A stretch of 33,040 nucleotides of DNA from Bacteroidales bacterium. Lineage in GTDB: Bacteria; Bacteroidota; Bacteroidia; Bacteroidales; UBA12077. The translations under genes and the position numbers were made by a program. The stretch covers positions 1-33,040 of the forward strand of contig JANQHE010000045.1 of NCBI GenBank assembly GCA_028282785.1, written 5' to 3'. The number at the start of each line of letters is the position of its first letter. The stretch's first letter is position 1. Of this stretch, positions 1 to 7,523 are shown in pieces. The notes beneath the pieces were generated by a model. That model was not told the DNA's origin. It ran no database searches and worked only from the letters and a program-made list of their open reading frames with translations.

Positions 1-178
1 TTATGTGTTGTTGGCACTTTTCGGGGTTTGTTATATCTAAATATACAAATAATTATCTGATATTCAAAATATTACTTGCTTAAGAATGTGCCTTTATACG
101 CTTATTTTAGCATGTAGTCAACTATTATGTATACACAATTATGTGCTTTTTGGCCTTATAAGTTCAAGTTAAAACCTT

Positions 179-1588
179 TTAATCAACTCTTTCAAAAAGT
201 ATATTTTTCGAATCTCCCACACTTAATGTAAAAGCTGAAATCTGATTTCCTTTTTCCCATTTTGGAAATAAGGTTATATATTCATCAACCATTAGGAGGT
301 CTTTGTCAATAAATCGAAGTTGTTCTAATTTATGGTTGCCTCTTTTACAGAATAATTTCCCTTCCTTGATAAAAATCTGGTACCTGAAATTTAATTCAAA
401 ACTAAAATATTCACCGGCCAATGCCTTCATAATATCTTTTGGGATTTCAGATTGGGTTTTATTCTTCGGATTATTAGAAAATCTTCTTTTCTTTGAAGAA
501 GCCCTTGGTGCTAACTTATCTTTTAAAACAATTTCAGCAATTTGATTTGTTAAAATTGGAGGTTTTATGTCAGGGCTATTGGCCAGAATAATGATGCTTG
601 TTTTTGCTTCCGGATACTGGGCTATGCTCGATTTAAAACCAGCATACCAACCTGCGTGATTTAGTTTTTTTAAACCTCTGTACTCACGAATGAACAACCC
701 ACCGGCATATGGAATTGTAGATCCATTATTTAACTTGCCTGTCGTAGTCATTTTTTCATACCAATCTATACCACCAACTTTATGAGAATAAAAATTTGCA
801 TCCCAAAGCCTTAAATCCTCAAGTGTTGTAAAGATACCACCATCACCTACAATGTCGTTATTGCTCATGGCAATTTCATAGGAGTGTTTTCCATAACTAT
901 ACCCATAAGCTCTGTTTTTTACGATCATTTTATAATTATCGTGAAAGTGGGTGTTTTCCATTCCCAATGGAGTAAATAGGTTTGTTTGGGCATATTCGTT
1001 TAATGTGGCTCCTGTTACGGATTCTACAATTTTTGACAACAAAAAATAGCCGGTATTGCTATAACTGAATTGGGTTCCCGGTTTAAAGTCGAGTTCTTTT
1101 TGACGAATCGTTAATTGATAAAGGTCTTTGGATGTATATTGATAATCATCTTCTAGGCCACAGAGGTACATTAAACTCGTGTAGTCTCTTAACCCGCTTG
1201 TGTGATGAATAAGATGTTTGACCCTTATGGTATCGCCATAAAAAGGGAAGCCATCTAAATACTTTCTAATGTCATCGTTCAAGTTGATTTTACCTTGTTC
1301 CTCCAATAAAAATATGTTGGCAGCAGTAAACTGCTTTGAGGTAGAGGCGATTCTGAATACAGAAGATGTTGTGAGTGGGATATCATAGTCTAAATTTGCT
1401 AATCCGTAAGCTTTTTTATGGATAAAGTCACCATCTTTAATCACACCAACCACACATCCTGGTGAGCTCTCTTTTATTTGTTTTTGGAGTAGAGAATCTA
1501 TTTCGGGAATAACAACTTCATTTTCTTGAGAATATAAGTTTACTCCAAATAATGTGAAAAAGAATACAAAGACTATAGATAATTTCAT
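179..1588 (-). CDS. Secreted serine hydrolase, class C beta-lactamase / DD-peptidase-like family
   Basis: This is a 469-aa protein of the beta-lactamase-related serine hydrolase family (PF00144 type). A hydrophobic signal peptide occupies about residues 1-20 and ends near LYSQ, so it should be exported. The active-site SxxK motif is Ser82-Thr-Ser-Lys85. The YxN motif is Tyr176-Ser-Asn178 (in FSYSNTGY). An HAG triad at residues 311-313 stands where beta-lactamases carry KTG. All three catalytic motifs are therefore intact. About 100 residues follow the catalytic domain, including a Lys/Arg-rich linker near 360-380 and a small beta-rich tail, as in many esterase or peptidase members of the family. 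Substrate cannot be told from sequence: peptidoglycan peptide, D-amino-acid peptide or ester are all possible. The ATG at 1588 is chosen because it gives a good signal peptide. No strong Shine-Dalgarno is seen. Confidence 0.9.
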   Translation of the reverse strand: MKLSIVFVFFFTLFGVNLYSQENEVVIPEIDSLLQKQIKESSPGCVVGVIKDGDFIHKKAYGLANLDYDIPLTTSSVFRIASTSKQFTAANIFLLEEQGKINLNDDIRKYLDGFPFYGDTIRVKHLIHHTSGLRDYTSLMYLCGLEDDYQYTSKDLYQLTIRQKELDFKPGTQFSYSNTGYFLLSKIVESVTGATLNEYAQTNLFTPLGMENTHFHDNYKMIVKNRAYGYSYGKHSYEIAMSNNDIVGDGGIFTTLEDLRLWDANFYSHKVGGIDWYEKMTTTGKLNNGSTIPYAGGLFIREYRGLKKLNHAGWYAGFKSSIAQYPEAKTSIIILANSPDIKPPILTNQIAEIVLKDKLAPRASSKKRRFSNNPKNKTQSEIPKDIMKALAGEYFSFELNFRYQIFIKEGKLFCKRGNHKLEQLRFIDKDLLMVDEYITLFPKWEKGNQISAFTLSVGDSKNILFERVD

Positions 1589-1643
1589 AACTTCTTTTAA
1601 TTACACATAAGGGGAGATATATACAGTTTTGAAAATGGCAGTA

Positions 1644-1952
1644 TTAATAGATTTTATTTAAAACCTTTCCCCAAGAATTTCTTTTCCCAATTTTAAATTT
1701 AAGTTCTCTCCCTTCTTTTAAAATTATATTTAATCCATTAGGAAAAATTTTCATGGTATTAAAATATAAGATTTCCTGAATCTGGTCTGGTAAGATCTCC
1801 AAATTATATTCTGAATTTTGATCTTCTTTTGTTTTAAAGTAAACTCGTTGATTGGTTAAAATTAATTTTCCATCAATACTCTTGTCTTCAGCAAAGTAAT
1901 TTGAATCACCTGCTTTTAATACCAATTCATTCGCTTTTAAATCTACTACCAT
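1644..1952 (-). CDS. Small GRAM/PH-like domain protein
   Basis: This is a 102-aa protein without signal peptide or membrane segment, so probably cytoplasmic. The central pattern (GKLILTNQRVYFKTK, about residues 28-42) followed by alternating beta strands and a hydrophobic 'NGLNIILKEGRELKFKIGKR' stretch is characteristic of bacterial GRAM/PH-like domains, in which a conserved G-x-L-x-L-T-N-x-R turn opens the fold. Such domains bind lipids or peptides in eukaryotes; the role in bacteria is mostly unknown. It is co-directional with the serine hydrolase downstream (55-bp gap), but no functional link is evident. Family assignment is by motif only. Confidence 0.7.
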   Translation of the reverse strand: MVVDLKANELVLKAGDSNYFAEDKSIDGKLILTNQRVYFKTKEDQNSEYNLEILPDQIQEILYFNTMKIFPNGLNIILKEGRELKFKIGKRNSWGKVLNKIY

Positions 1953-1989
1953 GACTTTTGAATATTAAGATTATCAACTTGTATTCCAA

Positions 1990-1997
1990 CAAACATA
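1990..1997 (-). promoter_or_regulatory. Possible Bacteroidota -7 box for the GRAM-like gene
   Basis: On the minus strand these bases read TATGTTTG, an exact match to the Bacteroidota TAnnTTTG -7 element, 37 bases upstream of the ATG at 1952. I see no convincing TTTG -33 box at the usual distance, so this rests on one short motif in AT-rich sequence. Confidence 0.35.
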
Positions 1998-2155
1998 TTT
2001 TATGCCAATATATCTATATTTTTGATTATTAGTTTGTTTATGTGTTTTATTTATATTTTACTTTTAAGTTCCCTGTTCGAATATGTAACACGAAGTGTAC
2101 GATTTCAAACATCACTAAATACAATCTAAAGACGATTAAGTTTTAAAAATGATGC

Positions 2156-2183
2156 AAAAAATTGCCTGATTTTTTATCAGGCA
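2156..2183 (-). terminator. Rho-independent terminator for the proS operon
   Basis: A perfect 8-bp stem (TGCCTGAT / ATCAGGCA, 2163-2170 with 2176-2183) with a 5-nt loop is followed, reading the minus strand, by a run of T (plus-strand A at 2156-2161). It lies 16 bp beyond the stop codon at 2199 and closes the minus-strand unit from proS through the 227-aa gene. It also separates that unit from the GRAM-like gene. Confidence 0.85.
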
Positions 2184-2198
2184 TTTAGTTTTCTTATA

Positions 2199-2882
2199 TT
2201 AAACATCATCTGAATTAAACTTAAAACCAAGTCGTTTTCCTGTTTTCATCCTGTGATATTCTACTTTTTCATTTAATTGAGCAACCGAAGCAATTTTAAC
2301 ATTGTCATAAGGAGGAACTAATAGGTCAAAATCAATTGCATAAAGAATTATTCTCAGTATTATATCTTTCAAATAGTCTTTATTTATTTGTTTTGATCCG
2401 AAATTATTATACTGATATTCTTCTTGCCTTTTACCTTCAACAAAAAAATGTTTGTCCAAATTAATAAATAACCTGGAAACTAAGTATCCCAAGTCATCTA
2501 ACCTGTTATACTTAAATGAATCAGACAGGAAATTATAAACATTAATAATTCCACAATAGCTATACAAAGAATTTTCTTTTACATAATTCAGTTTCCAAAC
2601 ATTATGTGATTTGTCGAATTCAAAAATATTTGAGTGCATGCTGAATATTAATAAATCCCCGGCTACTTTTAATTCTGCCTCAAACTGGCTTCTTTCTTTA
2701 TATTCAAAACCAACCCTGGGATCTTTTACCTGTAATCCGGAATTATATTCTTCGGTTATTTCCTGTAAAATTTCTTTCAGTAAATTGAATGTTTCAAAAG
2801 CTTGATCGTAAACCTTTTGTTTTACGAGCGACTTCATTTCAAGAGCAGATAATATCTTCTCTTTTTTATCTTGTTCAGTCAT
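2199..2882 (-). CDS. Conserved-looking protein of unknown function, co-transcribed with proS
   Basis: This 227-aa soluble protein is one I do not recognise. It has no signal peptide or clear transmembrane helix. The first 50 residues are charged and likely helical (EKILSALEMKSLVKQKVYDQAFETFNLLKEILQEI). The middle is mixed alpha/beta with many aromatic residues (FEFDKSHNVWKLNYVKENSLYSYCGIINVYNFL), and the C-terminus is basic (HRMKTGKRLGFKF). It starts 17 bp after the proS stop and ends at a strong terminator, so it is very likely the second gene of a proS transcript. No catalytic motif is visible. Confidence 0.75.
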   Translation of the reverse strand: MTEQDKKEKILSALEMKSLVKQKVYDQAFETFNLLKEILQEITEEYNSGLQVKDPRVGFEYKERSQFEAELKVAGDLLIFSMHSNIFEFDKSHNVWKLNYVKENSLYSYCGIINVYNFLSDSFKYNRLDDLGYLVSRLFINLDKHFFVEGKRQEEYQYNNFGSKQINKDYLKDIILRIILYAIDFDLLVPPYDNVKIASVAQLNEKVEYHRMKTGKRLGFKFNSDDV

Positions 2883-2899
2883 ATCTGTTTTTTTATTTT

Positions 2900-4375
2900 T
2901 TAATAAGCCTTTGCGAATAAAACTCTCTTTTTAGATGGTTTTCCAGAATAAATACATTTACCGTCTTCTTCAATAGAGTCAAAAGGAATAACCCTTATTG
3001 TTGCTTTGGTCTCGTCTTTTATTCTTTGTTCAGTTTCCGGTGTACCATCCCAATGTGCTAAAACAAATCCTCCTTTATTTTCAATAATATCTTTGAATTC
3101 TTCATAAGTATCAGCCTTGTGAGTATTTTCTTTTCTGAATTTTAGTGCCTTCTGATAAATATTATTTTGAATATCCTTTAAAAGTTCATCTATGTAACTT
3201 TCAATTCCGTCTTGTGATTTAATTTCTTTTTCCAGGGTATCTCTTCTGGCAATTTCTAAAGTATTATTTTCCAAATCGCGAGGTCCCATAGCAATTCTTA
3301 CAGGAACTCCTTTTAATTCATATTCTGCAAATTTCCAACCAGGCTTGTAAGTATCTCTATTATCATATTTTACCGAAATACCTTTAGCTTCCAGATTTGA
3401 TTTAATCTGATTAGCTTTTTCATTTATCCGGTCAAGTTGATCTTGTCCTTTATAAATAGGAACAATAACAACCTGTATGGGTGCTAATTTAGGAGGCAGA
3501 ACCAATCCATTATCATCAGAGTGAGCCATAATGAGTGCACCCATTAATCGGGTAGAAACGCCCCAGGATGTGGCCCATACATAATCAAGTTTTCCATTTT
3601 TGTCCGCAAATTTCACATCAAATGCTTTTGCAAAATTCTGGCCAAGAAAATGAGAAGTTCCAGCTTGTAATGCTTTTCCGTCCTGCATTAAGGCTTCTAT
3701 AGCAAAAGTGTCAAGCGCGCCTGCAAAACGCTCGTTTTCAGATTTGTAACCCTTTATAACAGGTACTCCGATCCAATTTTCGGCAAAATCTGCATAAACA
3801 TTTATCATTTGCTCTGTTTCTGCTATAGCCTCTTCTTTTGTAGCATGTGCTGTATGTCCTTCTTGCCATAAAAATTCAGCTGTTCTTAGAAATAAACGTG
3901 TTCTCATTTCCCAACGAACAACATTTGCCCATTGATTAACTAAAATCGGTAGATCTCTATAAGATTGAATCCAGTTTTTGTATGTGTTCCAAATAATTGT
4001 TTCTGATGTTGGACGAACTATAAGTTCTTCTTCTAGCTTCGCAGCAGGATCAACAATTATTTTATTAGTAACTTCATCATTTTTTAGCCTGTAATGGGTA
4101 ACAACTGCACACTCTTTTGCAAAACCATCTACATGACTTGCCTCTTTCGAAAAGAATGATTTCGGAATAAACAATGGAAAATAAGCGTTAGAATGCCCTG
4201 TATCTTTAAACATTTTATCTAAAGCAGCTTGCATTTTTTCCCAAATCGAGTAACCATAAGGTTTTATTACCATCGAACCACGTACTGCAGAGTTTTCTGC
4301 TAAATCTGCTTTTACAACTAATTCATTATACCATTGCGAATAATTTTCTTGTCTTTTTGTAAGTTTTTCAGCCAT
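2900..4375 (-). CDS. proS: Prolyl-tRNA synthetase, short archaeal/eukaryal type
   Basis: Class II aminoacyl-tRNA synthetase that charges tRNA-Pro with proline. The 491-aa length, with no editing (INS) insertion between motifs 2 and 3, marks the short 'type 3' form found in archaea, eukaryotes and many Bacteroidota. Motif 2 region: [16 protein letters not shown] (about 121-136), then [16 protein letters not shown] (164-179). Motif 3: [19 protein letters not shown] (about 272-290). The anticodon-binding domain begins near residue 300 ([10 protein letters not shown]). The C-terminal domain ends in the characteristic Tyr (RVLFAKAY). The archaeal-type Zn site is mostly lost: only Cys473 remains of the usual four cysteines, and the WCG..C stretch reads WDGTPET (443-448 region). 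The enzyme core is otherwise intact. Confidence 0.97.
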   Translation of the reverse strand: MAEKLTKRQENYSQWYNELVVKADLAENSAVRGSMVIKPYGYSIWEKMQAALDKMFKDTGHSNAYFPLFIPKSFFSKEASHVDGFAKECAVVTHYRLKNDEVTNKIIVDPAAKLEEELIVRPTSETIIWNTYKNWIQSYRDLPILVNQWANVVRWEMRTRLFLRTAEFLWQEGHTAHATKEEAIAETEQMINVYADFAENWIGVPVIKGYKSENERFAGALDTFAIEALMQDGKALQAGTSHFLGQNFAKAFDVKFADKNGKLDYVWATSWGVSTRLMGALIMAHSDDNGLVLPPKLAPIQVVIVPIYKGQDQLDRINEKANQIKSNLEAKGISVKYDNRDTYKPGWKFAEYELKGVPVRIAMGPRDLENNTLEIARRDTLEKEIKSQDGIESYIDELLKDIQNNIYQKALKFRKENTHKADTYEEFKDIIENKGGFVLAHWDGTPETEQRIKDETKATIRVIPFDSIEEDGKCIYSGKPSKKRVLFAKAY

Positions 4376-4429
4376 GTATGGTATGATTTTTGTATTGTTT
4401 TTATTGATTTTAATGATATTTTAGAGCTG

Positions 4430-4437
4430 CAAAAATA
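4430..4437 (-). promoter_or_regulatory. Possible -7 box of the proS promoter
   Basis: The minus strand reads TATTTTTG, matching TAnnTTTG, about 55 bp upstream of the proS ATG at 4375. A minus-strand TTTTG at 4461-4465 could be the -33 element, but the spacer of about 23 bp is longer than usual. Placed within the 103-bp divergent gap shared with the lipoprotein gene. Confidence 0.35.
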
Positions 4438-4466
4438 AGTAATAAATTAATAAAATATAACAAAAC

Positions 4467-4472
4467 AGGAGG
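4467..4472 (+). promoter_or_regulatory. Strong Shine-Dalgarno AGGAGG of the lipoprotein gene
   Basis: A full AGGAGG lies 6 nt before the ATG at 4479. Most genes in this window have no recognisable Shine-Dalgarno, as is usual in Bacteroidota, so this perfect site is unusual and fixes the start codon. It suggests strong translation of the lipoprotein. Confidence 0.75.
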
Positions 4473-4478
4473 TTCATT

Positions 4479-5804
4479 ATGAAAACTAAATTTTATTTAA
4501 TCATTTTCTTATCAATACTGTTAGCCTCATGTTCATCATTAAAAAGTACAGTGAATGATGATTTGTATTATTCACCAACCGACGAACAATTAGCAAGCAA
4601 TGATGTTTATGAAAACCCTTCGTACGATAAGAACGAATCAACCATATTTGCTAAAAAATATGATAAACAAATCTCTGATATTTTAGAAGATACCAGTAAA
4701 AGGGATGTTGATACCACTCTTTATGAATATGAAAGTCCGTATGATAGATTAATTGTTGATAGTTATTCGGAAGCCTGGGATAGAAGAATGGACGCTATGA
4801 GCAGTCCTTATTACGGGATGAACAATTACTTTATTACTTTTTCTGATGATTATTGGTATGCATCGATGTTTTTTAATGATCCATACTATAACGTAGTTAT
4901 AATGGGAGACCATATTTGGGTTGAACCATATTGGATGTCTACTTGGAGGCCATACCATAGTTGGTATTCTTATGGTTATGGCTACTATGGTTATGGATAT
5001 CCATTTTATCGTTATGGATATTATAGTAGTTGGTATCATAGGCCGTATCATTATGGGTATTATAATAACTGGTATTATAGACCTTACTATCATCATTCAC
5101 ACCCATATTATCATAATGGTCACGTAGTTAGTTCTTCTTTTCATTCATATAGACAAAGGAGCATTGCAGGTATCTCAGGTACTAGATCTGTAGCCAGAAC
5201 TCCGCGTGAATTACCTGAAACATATATGGGAAGAAATGTTAGATCTTCCAGTACAGTAAAATCAGGAATTGATAGGCAATCATCAAGATCTGTTAGGTCA
5301 GGCGAAGTAAGCACGGTAAGAACAAGAGCTAATCAGTCTAGTGAAACAACGCGGGTAAGAGAGTCAAGTTCAAGTAGAACTGGTTCGGCTGTTCGTACTA
5401 GCTCACAAGGCAGTTCATCAGGAACAAGAAATTATACAAGACCAAAACAAACATCGCGATCTACCTATAGTACTCCTTCGCGTTCTACAACTCGATATAA
5501 CAGGCCGGAAAGTTCTAATGTAAGATCCGGACAATCATCTTCCGGAGTTTCAAGATCAACTTATTCTCCAAATAGTTCAGGTTCTTCAACCAGGTCACGT
5601 AGTACTTATACACCTTCTCGATCAACAAGATCATCAGGAAGTTCGGTTAATAGATCAGGTTCTTCAACAAGAAGTTCTGGTTCTGTAAGAAGCTCATCAG
5701 GTTCTTCAACAAGATCATCGGGAAGTTCGGTTAGAAGTTCCGGTTCATCTGGTAGAAGCTCAGGATCTTCAGGAAGTTCAAATAGTAGTCGTGGTAGAAG
5801 ATAA
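4479..5804 (+). CDS. Lipoprotein with Tyr/His-rich middle and Ser/Arg/Gly-rich low-complexity tail
   Basis: This 441-aa protein has a lipoprotein signal peptide with lipobox Leu15-Ala-Ser-Cys18, so it should be lipidated and anchored in a membrane. Residues 19-150 are ordinary acidic sequence. Residues about 151-213 are extremely rich in Tyr, His and Trp (SYGYGYYGYGYPFYRYGYY-like runs). From about 245 to the end the chain is almost only Ser, Arg, Gly and Thr, finishing in near-tandem SSGSS(T/V)RS units. The tail looks disordered and strongly basic, which would suit binding to polyanions such as LPS, DNA or exopolysaccharide, but this is inference. The outer-membrane barrel gene follows after 32 bp, so the two may be co-expressed. 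I do not recognise a named family. Several overlapping ORFs here are by-products of the repetitive composition. Confidence 0.85.
   Translation: MKTKFYLIIFLSILLASCSSLKSTVNDDLYYSPTDEQLASNDVYENPSYDKNESTIFAKKYDKQISDILEDTSKRDVDTTLYEYESPYDRLIVDSYSEAWDRRMDAMSSPYYGMNNYFITFSDDYWYASMFFNDPYYNVVIMGDHIWVEPYWMSTWRPYHSWYSYGYGYYGYGYPFYRYGYYSSWYHRPYHYGYYNNWYYRPYYHHSHPYYHNGHVVSSSFHSYRQRSIAGISGTRSVARTPRELPETYMGRNVRSSSTVKSGIDRQSSRSVRSGEVSTVRTRANQSSETTRVRESSSSRTGSAVRTSSQGSSSGTRNYTRPKQTSRSTYSTPSRSTTRYNRPESSNVRSGQSSSGVSRSTYSPNSSGSSTRSRSTYTPSRSTRSSGSSVNRSGSSTRSSGSVRSSSGSSTRSSGSSVRSSGSSGRSSGSSGSSNSSRGRR
5590..5795 (+). repeat. Degenerate tandem coding repeat (Ser/Gly/Arg units)
   Basis: The 3' part of the lipoprotein gene is built from degenerate direct repeats of the type tcaggttcttcaacaag / tcatcgggaagttcggttag, encoding SSGSS(T/V)RS-like units. 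Copies are diverged at synonymous positions but similar enough for slippage or recombination, so copy number may vary between strains. Confidence 0.7.
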
Positions 5805-5836
5805 ACTTTCAAAATTTTATTTTAAACATTATAAAA

Positions 5837-7312
5837 ATGAAAAAGATATTTCTAATTATTATTATACTTTTTATTACAACCAATATAAATTATTCACAAT
5901 CAGTTTATGTTGAAAATGCGTTTAATTTTTCTAAAAATGAGTATGGAGGAACTGCACGATTTATAGGCATGGGAGGAGCATTTGGTGCAATTGGAGGTGA
6001 TTTTTCTTCCATTGCAATTAACCCGGCAGGTTTAGGTATTTACAGAAGTTCGGAGATTGTATTTTCTCCCGGACTTAACTACAATACAAATGATGCCTCA
6101 TATCTGGGTAATTCAGTAAGTGAGAATGGATATACGATCAATATGAATAATCTGGGACTTGTTGCATCTTATGAATTGGATGACTCTGATACTCGTTGGG
6201 TGTATGTTAATTTTGGAGTAGGATTTAACAGAACAGTTGATCTTAATAATAATGTTCAGTTTGAGGGGATAAATAATAACTCAATTATGGAGGTTTTTGT
6301 GGATTACGCTAATAATAATGCAAGTGATCCTATGGATTTGGATGGTTTGTACGAATATTTATTATTTAGTTCGGGAGTTATTGATACGTCCGGAGGTGTT
6401 TTTTACAGTGATATAACTGATGCAGTTATTAATGATCCTGATAATTTTGAAGTTTTTCAAAGAAAGATTATTGAAACCGAGGGATCAATAAGTGAATTTA
6501 ATTTTTCATTTAGTGGTAATTACGCAAATAAGTTATATGTTGGAGCAAGTATAGGCTTATTCAGAGTAAGATATGAGCAATTTGCTTCTCATTATGAATA
6601 TGAAACAGCTAATGTTCCATTTGTATTCACGGATGGTTTTGATTTTAGAGAATACTCAACTACCGAAGGAGGTGGATATAACTTTAAAATAGGAGCAATA
6701 TATAAACCAATGGAGTTTCTTAAAGTTGGAGCATCTGTTCATACGCCTACTTTTTATAGTTTAAAGCAAGAATTTTATAATAAAGCTGTTGGTTATTATG
6801 ATACTCCGAATGATTTTCAACCTGCAACTTCACCAATTCAAACATACGAGTACAACCTGACAAGTCCATGGAGATACATTGGAAGTGTTGGTTTTCAAAT
6901 AGGAAAAATAGCTCTGGTTGATGTTGATTATGAGTATGCTGATTATTCTACAATGAAACTTGATGATGAATCTAATAGTCAAGAAGTTAGTGATGACAAC
7001 GACAATATAGAGTCGATGTATGATAATACTCATAATATTAGAGCAGGTGTTGAAATCAGGTACGGACCTTTATATTTTAGAGGTGGAGGAAGATATTCAA
7101 CAAGCCCATATAAAAACAATTCTGATTATGATAAAATTACTTTTGCGGGAGGTTTAGGATATAGAGAAAAGAAATTTTTTATAGATATGGCATTTTCTCA
7201 GTCGCAGTATACTTATAATATGCAAGCATACGAATATGAATATAATGATGCGATAGCAAATATAGATAATAAAGTAAATAACTATGTTTTAACTTTTGGA
7301 TTTAAATTTTAA
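5837..7312 (+). CDS. OmpP1/FadL-family outer-membrane beta-barrel protein
   Basis: 491 aa with a signal peptide (about residues 1-20, ending NYSQ). The mature N-terminus has the family's diagnostic block: GGTARFIGMGGAFGAIGGD (about 38-56) followed by FSSIAINPAGLGIYRSSE, as in OmpP1/FadL/TodX (PF03349-like) proteins. There the N-terminal segment forms the hatch of a barrel for hydrophobic substrates. The rest is a series of alternating beta strands, and the last residue is Phe (YVLTFGFKF), the usual BAM-recognition C-terminus. Bacteroidota relatives are often labelled 'hemin receptor', for which there is no evidence here. Likely role: uptake of a hydrophobic compound across the outer membrane. 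It lies 32 bp after the lipoprotein gene and ends before a strong terminator. Confidence 0.85.
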   Translation: MKKIFLIIIILFITTNINYSQSVYVENAFNFSKNEYGGTARFIGMGGAFGAIGGDFSSIAINPAGLGIYRSSEIVFSPGLNYNTNDASYLGNSVSENGYTINMNNLGLVASYELDDSDTRWVYVNFGVGFNRTVDLNNNVQFEGINNNSIMEVFVDYANNNASDPMDLDGLYEYLLFSSGVIDTSGGVFYSDITDAVINDPDNFEVFQRKIIETEGSISEFNFSFSGNYANKLYVGASIGLFRVRYEQFASHYEYETANVPFVFTDGFDFREYSTTEGGGYNFKIGAIYKPMEFLKVGASVHTPTFYSLKQEFYNKAVGYYDTPNDFQPATSPIQTYEYNLTSPWRYIGSVGFQIGKIALVDVDYEYADYSTMKLDDESNSQEVSDDNDNIESMYDNTHNIRAGVEIRYGPLYFRGGGRYSTSPYKNNSDYDKITFAGGLGYREKKFFIDMAFSQSQYTYNMQAYEYEYNDAIANIDNKVNNYVLTFGFKF

Positions 7313-7343
7313 ATCAGGTATCAAGGTTTGTTAATTAGTTATG

Positions 7344-7374
7344 GCTGATTAGAATTATCTGATCAGCTTTTTTT
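7344..7374 (+). terminator. Rho-independent terminator after the outer-membrane barrel gene
   Basis: A 10-bp stem (GCTGATTAGA 7344-7353 with TCTGATCAGC 7358-7367, one G-U pair) with loop ATTA is followed by seven T (7368-7374). It closes the lipoprotein/barrel unit 31 bp after the stop. Confidence 0.9.
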
Positions 7375-7523
7375 AATTCGGTTTTAGATAAAATCGTATA
7401 TTTATGTAATTTAATATTTAATGGTAAAATTCTTTGAGTATTAGTCGTTAAATATTTATTTTCGTAACCTATAATTACAAATGGATGACAGGCATAATCA
7501 TTTGAAAATGAAAAACTGGTAAT

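Noticed and set aside
2031-2150. Possible small gene in the gap upstream of the GRAM-like gene
   Set aside because: Stops are frequent in all frames and no start with a plausible coding pattern could be found.
4749-5096. Minus-strand open frame of 115 codons, Ile-rich
   Set aside because: It is the complement of the Tyr/His-rich block of the lipoprotein gene; its composition is a by-product of TAT/CAT codons and it has no start context or domain.
5606-5812. Minus-strand acidic open frame rich in LPDDPELL-like repeats
   Set aside because: It mirrors the Ser/Arg/Gly repeat codons of the lipoprotein gene on the other strand; repetitive composition keeps the frame open.
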